NCBI GenBank assembly: GCA_900541415.1
Contig: UQJP01000040.1
Span: 1-25,886, forward strand
Reading direction: 5' to 3'
DNA from: an uncultured Odoribacter sp.
GTDB lineage: Bacteria; Bacteroidota; Bacteroidia; Bacteroidales; Marinifilaceae
Length of the DNA stretch: 25,886 nucleotides
The notes beneath the pieces are model-generated. The model made no database searches and was not told the origin of the DNA. It saw nothing but the letters and a program-made list of their open reading frames with translations. The position numbers were made by a program, and so were the translations under genes. Below, one piece after another: positions 1 to 6,542 of the stretch (within the stretch, counting starts at the first letter, position 1; each line of letters begins with the position of its first letter).

Positions 1-203
1 CTTTCCGTGAAGCTTATAAAACAATCGGTATGAAGGTGCAGGCTGGTGAATATGGAAGTCATTCCCGCCGCCCTTTGCATCATACCCATGAGGGAAGTAT
101 CGGTAATTTGTGCCTGGACAAGATTGCGGCTAAATTCGAACGTCACGTTCAGAGTTGGGATACTGCGAAGATCAAAAATGCAGAACAACAATTGATGAAA
201 TAA
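1..203 (+). CDS. argH: Argininosuccinate lyase, C-terminal end (partial)
   Basis: This is the last 66 codons of a gene that begins upstream of the window; the frame is read from base 3 to a TAA at 201-203. The visible protein starts FREAYKTIG and contains HHTHEGSIGNLC, which I recognise as the C-terminal region of Bacteroidota argininosuccinate lyase, the last enzyme of arginine synthesis (argininosuccinate to arginine plus fumarate, cytoplasmic). The catalytic part of the enzyme lies outside the window, so activity cannot be judged. The gene ends in a strong hairpin terminator 24 bases downstream, so it is probably the last gene of its transcript. Confidence 0.8.
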   Translation, partial: FREAYKTIGMKVQAGEYGSHSRRPLHHTHEGSIGNLCLDKIAAKFERHVQSWDTAKIKNAEQQLMK

Positions 204-226
204 GAATCATATTTCGTTTTGAAAGT

Positions 227-274
227 AAAGTATTATTTTTCAGCTTAGAACAGCTGTGAAATAATACTTTTTTT
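227..274 (+). terminator. Rho-independent terminator of argH
   Basis: AAAGTATTATTT is complementary to AAATAATACTTT, with an inner CAGC/GCTG pairing around a short loop, followed by a run of T. It starts 24 bases after the argH stop. Confidence 0.85.
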
Positions 275-349
275 ATGATGTAACCTGATTGGCTGCGAAG
301 GATGGGATTTTAGGAAAAACGAGGTGTTGGCAGATGTTTCCCATGAATA

Positions 350-392
350 GGGGAGGCTTAGGGTATGCCGGGTGAAGCCCTTCCTTTTTTTT
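350..392 (+). terminator. Terminator-like hairpin with an 8-T tail, no obvious gene
   Basis: GGGGAGGCTT at 350-359 pairs with AAGCCCTTCC at 375-384 (nine of ten positions when G-U pairs are counted) and is followed at once by eight T. No protein gene precedes it apart from argH, which already has a terminator. It could be a back-up terminator or the 3' end of a short RNA. Confidence 0.4.
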
Positions 393-602
393 GTAGGCTT
401 GTGTGGATATTTTCCGCAGGTCTTCGGTTGCTTTTCTACAAATGTTCCACACATTCAACAATTTGTTTGGGGCGTTTCGTTTCTTTAATTTGCTGTATAT
501 CTGTGTTTTGTCTGAAACGGAGGCTTGTGGCATAAATTTTTCAATAGGCTTTATAGAACGCGGTAGTTTATACCGGATTTTTAAGATTAAAAATATAGAG
601 TC

Positions 603-977
603 ATGAAAAGTATAATAAGAAATACAACGATCCTGATAGCAGCAATTTTATTTGTTATTCCGTCTGTTTCTGCTGTGGTGACGACACAGCCCGTTGCTGT
701 ACGTGATACCCTAAATACTGAAAATACTGCGGTATTGGCACAAAATCAGGTGAGATTTGTTCGGGTGGGACTTCCGGAAGTGCCCCAGATTGTAAAATCG
801 GAAGTCGCTATAAAATATGCAGCTTATAGAATAGGTGAATCATATAGAGGGTCCGACGGCACTTATAAATTGATTATCGAGAACGGAGACTCAAAATTAA
901 CCCTTATTTACCACAAGACCGGGCAATGTATAAAAGGCGATAGCCAATCGGCCTGGAAAAGGGTGATGTGGGGATAA
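603..977 (+). CDS. Small secreted protein, possibly PepSY-like
   Basis: A 124-residue protein with an N-terminal signal peptide: basic start (MKSIIRN), hydrophobic core to about residue 20, and a likely signal peptidase I site after SVSA (residue 24). The mature part is about 100 residues. It contains LPEVPQIV followed by a segment reading AYRIGESYRGSDGTYKL and then GDSKLTLIYHKTGQCI. This order (a short helix after LP, then beta strands with G-x-YKL and Y-x-x-x-G) resembles the small PepSY-like periplasmic proteins of Bacteroidota; that is inference from pattern, not a match I can verify. The gene stands alone between two terminators. There is one Cys and no lipobox. The start at 603 gives a complete signal peptide. 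Confidence 0.6.
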   Translation: MKSIIRNTTILIAAILFVIPSVSAVVTTQPVAVRDTLNTENTAVLAQNQVRFVRVGLPEVPQIVKSEVAIKYAAYRIGESYRGSDGTYKLIIENGDSKLTLIYHKTGQCIKGDSQSAWKRVMWG

Positions 978-996
978 ACCACAACGGGTTGGAAGT

Positions 997-1050
997 GAAA
1001 ACACCGTTTGCTCCGTGTGCTCCTTTTGGAGTGGACGGTGTTTTTCTTTT
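997..1050 (+). terminator. Terminator, probably bidirectional
   Basis: AAAACACCGT at 999-1008 pairs with ACGGTGTTTTT near 1034-1044, with an inner GCTCC/GGAG helper stem, and is followed by TTTTTCTTTT. It lies 20 bases after the preceding stop and could also end the minus-strand transcript whose last gene stops at 1085. Confidence 0.75.
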
Positions 1051-1084
1051 TAGGATGTTATTTTTTGAAGCATAAAAAATAATA

Positions 1085-1690
1085 TTATTTTCTTTTATCA
1101 TTAGATGGATAAAAGCGTTCTTTTACTATTTGTAAATAGTCTTCGGTATAGTTAGGTGTTTGTTTGTCTGCTACGAAGACCATGTCTAATTTCATGTCTT
1201 CATTTAAAAGAAATAATACAGGAGAATGATAAGAGTCTATGGGTAATCCTGATTTAAAATTGATGTTGGCATAAATTTGTTTATTAAAGTAAGAATCTCT
1301 AAGTTTAAAATCTAAATCATTAGATAGAAAAATTATATCATTCCTTTGTGCATAATCCGGAAATACATGTTTTACTTGCTCCAACATATGTTGGTAACAG
1401 GGAGTACATGCTTGGATCGAAAAATAACAAACTAATGTAGGTTTTTTAATGATTAATTTTACCGGATGAATTGTATCACATCCTTGATATATCATAGATG
1501 GAAATGTTAATCCTTCATTTTTATGCTCTATCTCTAAAATTTGACGACGAGCTTGGTAAAAATAATCGATGTTGTTATCTATAATTCCCTCTGGTGAGAG
1601 ACTTTTTTGTTTTACGACTATAAATACAAGAAGTAATAGATTTAAGAATATTAATAGTAATACAACTATAATAATAACTTTATTTTTCAT
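1085..1690 (-). CDS. Membrane-anchored thioredoxin-fold protein (CTPC)
   Basis: A 201-residue protein with one N-terminal membrane segment (about residues 4-26) and no clear cleavage site, so it is probably anchored in the inner membrane and facing the periplasm. A thioredoxin-like domain follows: strand TLVCYFSI, then CTPC at residues 95-98 as the candidate redox pair, then a DIIFLSND strand and SPVLFL at about 156-161, where the family has its cis-proline. TlpA-type proteins have WCxPC; here the residue before the first Cys is Ala. Two further Cys lie at 71 and 88. The gene starts 5 bases after the beta-propeller lipoprotein gene stops, so the two are almost certainly co-transcribed. A redox role toward secreted Cys-rich proteins such as the one encoded upstream is inference. 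It could instead be a redox sensor or a bacteroidal thioredoxin relative of other function. Confidence 0.7.
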   Translation of the reverse strand: MKNKVIIIVVLLLIFLNLLLLVFIVVKQKSLSPEGIIDNNIDYFYQARRQILEIEHKNEGLTFPSMIYQGCDTIHPVKLIIKKPTLVCYFSIQACTPCYQHMLEQVKHVFPDYAQRNDIIFLSNDLDFKLRDSYFNKQIYANINFKSGLPIDSYHSPVLFLLNEDMKLDMVFVADKQTPNYTEDYLQIVKERFYPSNDKRK

Positions 1691-1695
1691 AAATG

Positions 1696-2847
1696 TTAGT
1701 TGTTTTTAAACCTAAATCTAACAATGCACATATTATCATCTTCTTTTATATTTTGAAGAACTTCTTTTTCTTTTTCTTCTAAAATGTTTGCTTGAAGTAG
1801 TGTTTCCTTGCGTTCAAAATTCCATACGCAATCCATATAATTATTATCCATAGAAATAGTAAAACCAAATTCTATTTTTTCTTTAAAATCATTGAATATG
1901 TAATATTTACCTGTGTGTTTATTGTAAAAAATATGTACTTGCTGCGGAGGGATTCTATTAATGAGACTTGCCGTGTAGTTTAAATCTAATAAAAGATAGC
2001 AATATTTATTGTTTTCGTAGATTTCTGTAAAACTATATGGAAGATTTTTTAATTTCCATTCTATTTCTATTTTTTTCCACTGATCTTCAGTTGTTTTTGG
2101 AAATTTTAATTTTTGAGGATTGTAATTATGTTTTCCAAAATCCCAAAAATATGTAGGTTCTAAGTTAGCATTATTGATATTGAAAACGATATTGCCATGA
2201 TTAGAGGGAAGAAAATGGAGTTGATCATCATAATAATATAAATTAGGAGATGAATTCAGTTGCTCTTTTTCTTCATACATACTATTTACAATCTTTTCTT
2301 CTTTACGTGAATAAAAATGAATCTTTTTTTTGTTGAATTTGGTGAAATACATCAGGGTGTCTTTATTGACGGCTTCAATTCTATGTATCGCTGTTAGTTG
2401 TTTGGGAGGATTTATTTTACGGATGAAATGTCCATTTAAGGTGTATTCATGTACTGTTCCTGACGTTTCTAATAATAATAACTGATTATTGAATCTATCA
2501 AAAGATAGAGACCATAGTGCTTGATATTCTGATGGTCCCCGACCAATATTGTCAATTCGAAATAAAAATTTTCCATTTAAATCAAAGCATAAGACGATAT
2601 TTTGTCTGTTTTCAAGAATGTAGATTTGATTTTTATAAATTTGAGGAGTTCCCCAGGCTATCAAGCACTCTTTTTGAGTTTCTAAGGGGATTATTTTTAT
2701 ACTGTCAAAGAGATCGAAAACTGACGTATTGTTTCTCTGGTCTATATCTACAGGATAGATAAATTTATATTCATCATATTTACAGGCTTGTTTTTTGCAA
2801 CCTGTAAATATAATGATTAAACAGATTGATAACCATGTTTTTATCAT
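1696..2847 (-). CDS. 6-bladed beta-propeller lipoprotein
   Basis: A 383-residue lipoprotein. The signal peptide ends in a lipobox-like IFTGC with Cys17 as the lipidated residue. The body has the features of the Bacteroidota 6-bladed beta-propeller family: LFDSIKIIPLET near the start, a strand-turn NQIYILENRQNIVLCFDLNG, then the hallmark GRGPSEYQ, and repeated blades such as LLETSGTVHEYTLNG. The length fits the family, whose members usually run 350-420 residues. The molecular function of the family is not established; members are envelope lipoproteins often found next to small NVEALA-type proteins. Here the gene lies 24 bases after a broken NVEALA-like gene and 5 bases before the thioredoxin-like gene. 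The segment is more AT-rich than the regulator and transporter genes that follow. Confidence 0.8.
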   Translation of the reverse strand: MIKTWLSICLIIIFTGCKKQACKYDEYKFIYPVDIDQRNNTSVFDLFDSIKIIPLETQKECLIAWGTPQIYKNQIYILENRQNIVLCFDLNGKFLFRIDNIGRGPSEYQALWSLSFDRFNNQLLLLETSGTVHEYTLNGHFIRKINPPKQLTAIHRIEAVNKDTLMYFTKFNKKKIHFYSRKEEKIVNSMYEEKEQLNSSPNLYYYDDQLHFLPSNHGNIVFNINNANLEPTYFWDFGKHNYNPQKLKFPKTTEDQWKKIEIEWKLKNLPYSFTEIYENNKYCYLLLDLNYTASLINRIPPQQVHIFYNKHTGKYYIFNDFKEKIEFGFTISMDNNYMDCVWNFERKETLLQANILEEKEKEVLQNIKEDDNMCIVRFRFKNN

Positions 2848-2871
2848 AACTCTATGAACTTAATTTTATGG

Positions 2872-3246
2872 TCATTGATGAACTGCAACATTTTTAGAAC
2901 AACCTTTTTTGTGACCTGTAAAAATACCATCATTTTGCATGGTAAGTTCAAACCAGCCACAATGATCTTTTTTGACATTTGTTTTTTCACACATATAGGC
3001 ATCTCTTTTACATTCGGAGCATACAACAAGATTTGATTTCCAACATCTACACCCTTTACCTGTAAAACAATCTTCGTATTTTTCTGTACATTTTAATTTG
3101 TCAAATTCTCCTTCTGTTGTTTCTCCTATAGCATGAAGTACAACATTACTTAGTGATACTTATGGACCTTTTACTACTAAACTAATGTTTATTGCCATCA
3201 AAAATAGTAATAATGAAAAGCTAGAAATTAATACGATCTTTTTCAT
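2872..3246 (-). pseudogene. NVEALA-like Cys-rich secreted protein gene, interrupted by TAA
   Basis: Reading from ATG at 3246 gives a hydrophobic leader (MKKIVLISSFSLLLFLMAIN...) of 28 residues, then an in-frame TAA at 3162-3160. The same frame continues open for 95 further codons to TGA at 2874-2872. After the stop come SLSNVVLHAIGE, close in form to the LANVEALA.GE motif of the NVEALA family, and a domain with nine Cys in about 65 residues (spacings such as CRC and CSEC). The total of 124 codons fits a small exported Cys-rich protein. Since the frame, leader and motif are otherwise intact, a single nonsense change is the simplest reading; a sequencing error or readthrough is not excluded. 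It is the first gene of the cassette with the propeller lipoprotein and the thioredoxin-fold protein. Confidence 0.65.
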
Positions 3247-3450
3247 ATCTGTAGATTTTAAATTAAGGTAGCAATGTAAATTTTATAATGTTGATTTTGT
3301 TGTTTATCGTAAAAATTAGTAGATTGATGCAAATAAATTTTAAGCAATGTATAAATATTTTAATTAAAAACAAGTGTTTTGTATGTATTTTTAATAATAA
3401 TTTTTCAATTCGCTTGATTTTATTTTCATAAAAATAGAATAAGATTTGGA

Positions 3451-4821
3451 TTATTGTTTCCCGTGGATGGGCAGGCTGATTGAAAAGCGGGTTTCTTGTC
3501 CGGGAGATGAGGTGGCGGTCAGTTCGCCTCCGTGCAGATAGATGATTTGGCGGGAAAGGCTTAGGCCGATGCCTGATCCGGATGTTTTTGTGGTGAAAAA
3601 AGGCACGAAAATATCTTTTAATATTTCAGGTGGGATGCCTTGCCCGTTATCTGTTACTTCGATTTGGGTTTGCCGCGCTTCACGGGCATAAAGCCGGATT
3701 ATTCCTCCCGGCTGCCCTTCCAATGCCTGAATCGCATTTTTAATCAGGTTGATCACAACCTGCGATAGCAGTTCTTCGTCGGCGTTTACCGTTAAATGGT
3801 GCGGAACGATTTCTGTTTCCAGGCGGATATTTCCGGCTGCCAGTTCCGGCTGGAACAAATGGTGCAGATTATCGGCGAATTCGGCAAATGCGAATGGCCG
3901 GATCACCGGGGTGGGGATAAAAGTCAGCTTGCGGTAGGATTCGGCAAAATGCAAAAGGCTTTTCCCTCTTCTTTTCACGATAGAAAGTCCTTTTATCGTT
4001 TTTTGAATCGTTTGGTCGGAAAGTTCTTCTTTACTTTTGGCTATCCCGTCGGTTTCAAAATAGGAGGATAATGTTTCGGATAAAGAGGTGATCGGCGCGA
4101 TCGAATTCATGATCTCGTGAGTCAGTACGTGAGTCAGGCGGATCCACGATTCCGATTCCTTTTCGTCCAGTTGTTCCCGGATGTCTTGCAGGGATAGCAG
4201 GGTGATTTGCTGTTCCTGTAAAACCATGTGGCTGCGTACAATCGCCAGTTGACGATGCCCCTGTCCGGTGTTGATCCGCATGTCCGAAAGATGTCGGGAA
4301 TCCTGCGAGGCGGTGACTTGCCTGAACTCAGGGTATTTTTCTTCTATTTGCCGGGTGTGGTTCAGGAAATTATATCCTAAAAGTTGTAGGGCGGCGTGGT
4401 TAGCCAGTAATATTCTGCCTTGCCCGTCCCAAACGAGAATACCGGACGGAATGTGTTCCAGTAAGGTTTTGTAAAATAGCTCCTGTTTTCTGTTCTGTAA
4501 TTTATTTTCTGCAATGATCCGGTTGATCCGGTTAAAGGTGTGGTTCATGAGCTGTTCTTCTTTGCTCACCTGGTGTTCGGGATAATAACTTTGTATCCCA
4601 TTGTCTTTTATGGTGTCGAAAAAGAATGCGATTCGTTTGTTGGTGTAGTTTAATAAATTCACCAAATGCCGGGTTTGCAGGATTGCCCCTATTAAAAGAA
4701 TCGCGCCGATGATGATTGCCCACCGGAAAACGATCAGGATGATTCCGCTGCCGCAGAGCAACAGGATTAGCAATATATTGAATATGATTTTTATATATAG
4801 CCGATAGCTGTACATAGGCAC
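3451..4821 (-). CDS. Sensor histidine kinase, NtrB-like, with minimal extracytoplasmic region
   Basis: A 456-residue kinase. Two membrane segments (about 11-31 and 33-50) are separated by only one or two residues, so there is essentially no periplasmic sensor domain. A linker follows to about 110, then a PAS-like domain (about 115-215, starting LEHIPSGILVWDGQGRILLAN). The dimerisation/phosphoacceptor segment reads THEIMNSIAPI with His235. The ATPase domain has the N box (INLIKNAIQAL), G1 (DNGQGIP), F box (FVPFFTTK) and G2 (GSGIGLSLS). The HEIMNSIAPI form belongs to the group of kinases that partner NtrC-type regulators. The gene starts 4 bases after the regulator gene ends, so they form one operon. 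With no exposed sensor domain, the signal is likely read in the membrane, from the cytoplasm, or from the neighbouring transporter (inference). Confidence 0.9.
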   Translation of the reverse strand: MPMYSYRLYIKIIFNILLILLLCGSGIILIVFRWAIIIGAILLIGAILQTRHLVNLLNYTNKRIAFFFDTIKDNGIQSYYPEHQVSKEEQLMNHTFNRINRIIAENKLQNRKQELFYKTLLEHIPSGILVWDGQGRILLANHAALQLLGYNFLNHTRQIEEKYPEFRQVTASQDSRHLSDMRINTGQGHRQLAIVRSHMVLQEQQITLLSLQDIREQLDEKESESWIRLTHVLTHEIMNSIAPITSLSETLSSYFETDGIAKSKEELSDQTIQKTIKGLSIVKRRGKSLLHFAESYRKLTFIPTPVIRPFAFAEFADNLHHLFQPELAAGNIRLETEIVPHHLTVNADEELLSQVVINLIKNAIQALEGQPGGIIRLYAREARQTQIEVTDNGQGIPPEILKDIFVPFFTTKTSGSGIGLSLSRQIIYLHGGELTATSSPGQETRFSISLPIHGKQ

Positions 4822-4825
4822 TCGA

Positions 4826-6157
4826 TTACGAGAAATAGCGTTTCAATTTGTTGTATAAAGTTTGTCGGCTGATTCCCAGTTGTTCTGCGCTGACACTGAG
4901 GTTCCCGTTGTTACGGGCGATCGTGGTTTCGATCACCTGCCGTTCAATCTGTTCCAGGTTTGTCGTTTCCGTTGAGAAACGGGTACGGGCGTTTTGCACA
5001 ATCAGGTCGTCTGCTTTAATCGTATCTTGTTCGCACAGAATCACGGCACGCTCGATGTTATGCTGGAGTTCGCGTACATTTCCCGGCCAGGGATAAGCCA
5101 ATAGCTTTTCTTTGGCACGTTCGTCCAGGCGTAAGTTCCGGTTATATTTTTTCGTATAGCGGTTAAAGAAGAAATCTGCCAGCAGCAAAATATCGCCTCC
5201 CCTTTCCCGGAGAGGAGGAATTTCAATCTGTATGGTGTTGATGCGATAGAGCAGGTCTTCCCGGAAACTTCCTTCTCCGATCATTTGCCGGAGATCTTTG
5301 TTTGTGGCGGAAATGAGCCGGATGTCGATCGGGATTTTCTTATTGCTGCCTATCCGGGTGATTTCGCGGTTTTCCAGGGCTGCCAATAATTTGGATTGTA
5401 AAGATAAGGATAAGTTGCCGATTTCATCCAAAAAGAGGGAACTGCCGCAAGCTGCTTCGAATTTTCCGATCCGGCACTCTTTGGCATCGGTAAACGCTCC
5501 TTTTTCATGTCCGAACAGTTCGCTTTCGAACAGGGTTTCGCTCACTGCGCCCATATCTACGCTGACAATGGGGTGTTGGTTTCGATTGGAAAGGCGGTGT
5601 ATTTCTTTGGCGATCACCTCTTTCCCTGTGCCGTTCTCTCCGGTAAGCAGTATGTTGGCATCGGTAGTAGCCACGCGATGCACCATTTTGAATAGTTTTT
5701 GCATCACCGATGACGTGCCGATAATTGTTTCCGGCTTATGATTAAAGGAATTGCGTGGTTTTTCTTCCTTTTTTTGTTGTCTTTGGCAGACCGACCGCAG
5801 GGTGTCGATTATTTTCTGATTTTCCCAGGGTTTGAGTATAAAATCGGCTGCCCCGTTTTTTAGGGCTGTGACTGCCAATTCCACATTTCCGTAAGCCGTT
5901 AGCATCACCACCGGAAGCTCCGGTTGTAATTCGTGGATACGCTGTAACCAATATAGCCCCTCGTTGCCTGTATTGATTCCCGATGAGAAATTCATATCCA
6001 ATATCACCGCATCCACCCGGCGGGACGACAGCAGGGATAAAATGTTGTCGGGACGGTTGGTGGCCAGTATTTCTTTGAATTCTTCACAAAGCAACAGTTC
6101 CAATGTGTTCAGTACATCTTCGTTATCGTCTACTAAAAGTAAGGTTTCCGAAATCAT
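4826..6157 (-). CDS. Sigma-54-dependent NtrC-family response regulator
   Basis: A 443-residue regulator in the classical three-domain order. The receiver domain (about 5-120) has the acidic pair D10/D11, phosphoacceptor D54 and K109. The AAA+ domain (about 143-370) has Walker A GENGTGKE at 173-180, Walker B LFLDEIG with D244/E245, and the sigma-54 contact loop at 220-225, which reads GAFTDA instead of GAFTGA. The Fis-type DNA-binding helix-turn-helix ends the protein (about 400-443, ISRQTLYNKLKRYFS). It is transcribed with the kinase downstream and is divergent from the efflux operon. A dyad next to its own promoter and two more near the efflux promoter are candidate binding sites, so it probably activates the efflux operon and may regulate itself (inference). 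Confidence 0.92.
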   Translation of the reverse strand: MISETLLLVDDNEDVLNTLELLLCEEFKEILATNRPDNILSLLSSRRVDAVILDMNFSSGINTGNEGLYWLQRIHELQPELPVVMLTAYGNVELAVTALKNGAADFILKPWENQKIIDTLRSVCQRQQKKEEKPRNSFNHKPETIIGTSSVMQKLFKMVHRVATTDANILLTGENGTGKEVIAKEIHRLSNRNQHPIVSVDMGAVSETLFESELFGHEKGAFTDAKECRIGKFEAACGSSLFLDEIGNLSLSLQSKLLAALENREITRIGSNKKIPIDIRLISATNKDLRQMIGEGSFREDLLYRINTIQIEIPPLRERGGDILLLADFFFNRYTKKYNRNLRLDERAKEKLLAYPWPGNVRELQHNIERAVILCEQDTIKADDLIVQNARTRFSTETTNLEQIERQVIETTIARNNGNLSVSAEQLGISRQTLYNKLKRYFS

Positions 6158-6176
6158 ATTGCGCCGAATTTATTTG

Positions 6177-6208
6177 TAAATGTATATATGCAAATTGACT
6201 TAAACAAA
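6177..6208 (-). promoter_or_regulatory. Candidate housekeeping promoter of the regulator-kinase operon
   Basis: On the minus strand TTTG (6208-6205) is followed after exactly 20 bases by TACATTTA (6184-6177), seven of eight matches to the Bacteroidota -33/-7 consensus TTTG ... TAnnTTTG. It lies about 20 bases upstream of the start codon at 6157, so the leader would be very short. Confidence 0.5.
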
Positions 6209-6212
6209 AGAG

Positions 6213-6229
6213 TGTCAAAAATGTGGACA
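6213..6229. promoter_or_regulatory. Dyad TGTCAA-N5-TGGACA, candidate operator (site 1)
   Basis: A 17-base dyad matching TGTCCA-N5-TGGACA with one mismatch in the left arm. It lies just upstream of the -33 element of the regulator's own promoter, a position suited to autoregulation. It shares sequence and spacing with the two sites at 6404 and 6428. Confidence 0.5.
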
Positions 6230-6403
6230 GAATAACTTGTTAAAAATAAGTTTTGTACCTATATCCGGCAATGGGGTGATACATCGTGTTGCGTGTAATG
6301 GGTTTTAGCCACCCGGAGAACCGGATTTTCGGGAAAAGACGGTTGTTTGTTATCACAAATAAAACTAAAATATCGATGGGCAAGGAGGTGTGTAAGGTGG
6401 TTT

Positions 6404-6420
6404 TGTCCAAAATCGTGACA
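6404..6420. promoter_or_regulatory. Dyad TGTCCA-N5-GTGACA, candidate enhancer (site 2)
   Basis: The left arm is a perfect TGTCCA and the right arm has two mismatches to TGGACA. The distance to the candidate sigma-54 start near 6522 is about 100-120 bases, the usual range for NtrC-type upstream activator sites. Confidence 0.5.
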
Positions 6421-6427
6421 GGGATGT

Positions 6428-6444
6428 TGTACATTTTTTGGACA
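6428..6444. promoter_or_regulatory. Dyad TGTACA-N5-TGGACA, candidate enhancer (site 3)
   Basis: The right arm is a perfect TGGACA and the left arm has one mismatch. It starts 24 bases after site 2, so two dimers could bind side by side about 80-120 bases upstream of the predicted start, as NtrC-type activators commonly do. Confidence 0.5.
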
Positions 6445-6494
6445 TCTTTCGAACACATCTGTTTTTAACTTTTTGATATATAATATATTGTAGT

Positions 6495-6511
6495 TTGGTA
6501 TGAGATTTGGC
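6495..6511 (+). promoter_or_regulatory. Candidate sigma-54 promoter of the efflux operon
   Basis: TTGGTATGAGATTTGGC resembles the -24/-12 form TTGGCAC-N5-TTGC. The -24 GG is at 6497-6498, and the -12 position 10 bases later reads GG instead of GC (the GC is displaced by one base). The start would fall near 6522, about 20 bases before the TolC-like start codon. No good TAnnTTTG element is present here, which favours the sigma-54 reading. The -12 mismatch keeps confidence low. Confidence 0.4.
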
Positions 6512-6542
6512 ATATAAATAGTAAAATGAAAATTATCTGTGA

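Larger units (their letters stand above)
204..602. other. Gene-free stretch between argH and the small secreted protein gene
   Basis: About 400 bases without a convincing gene. Short open frames on either strand here have low-complexity or unrecognisable translations and no ribosome-binding context. The stretch holds the argH terminator and a second terminator-like hairpin (listed separately). From 393 to 602 I see only the probable promoter region of the following gene; TAAATTTT at about 533 resembles the -7 element TAnnTTTG but has no well-placed -33 partner. Confidence 0.5.

Noticed and set aside
245..533. Open frames on the minus strand opposite the argH downstream region
   Set aside because: Their translations look non-coding (Lys/Pro/His-rich, no domain, overlapping each other), and they run through two + strand hairpin terminators.
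529..545. TGGCATAAATTTTTC as a sigma-54 promoter for the small secreted protein
   Set aside because: The -12 box lacks GC at the required spacing and no activator site is visible upstream.
2844..3029. A 61-residue minus-strand open frame inside the broken NVEALA-like gene
   Set aside because: It is a different frame from the Cys-rich coding frame and has no signal peptide or recognisable motif; the longer interrupted frame explains the stretch.
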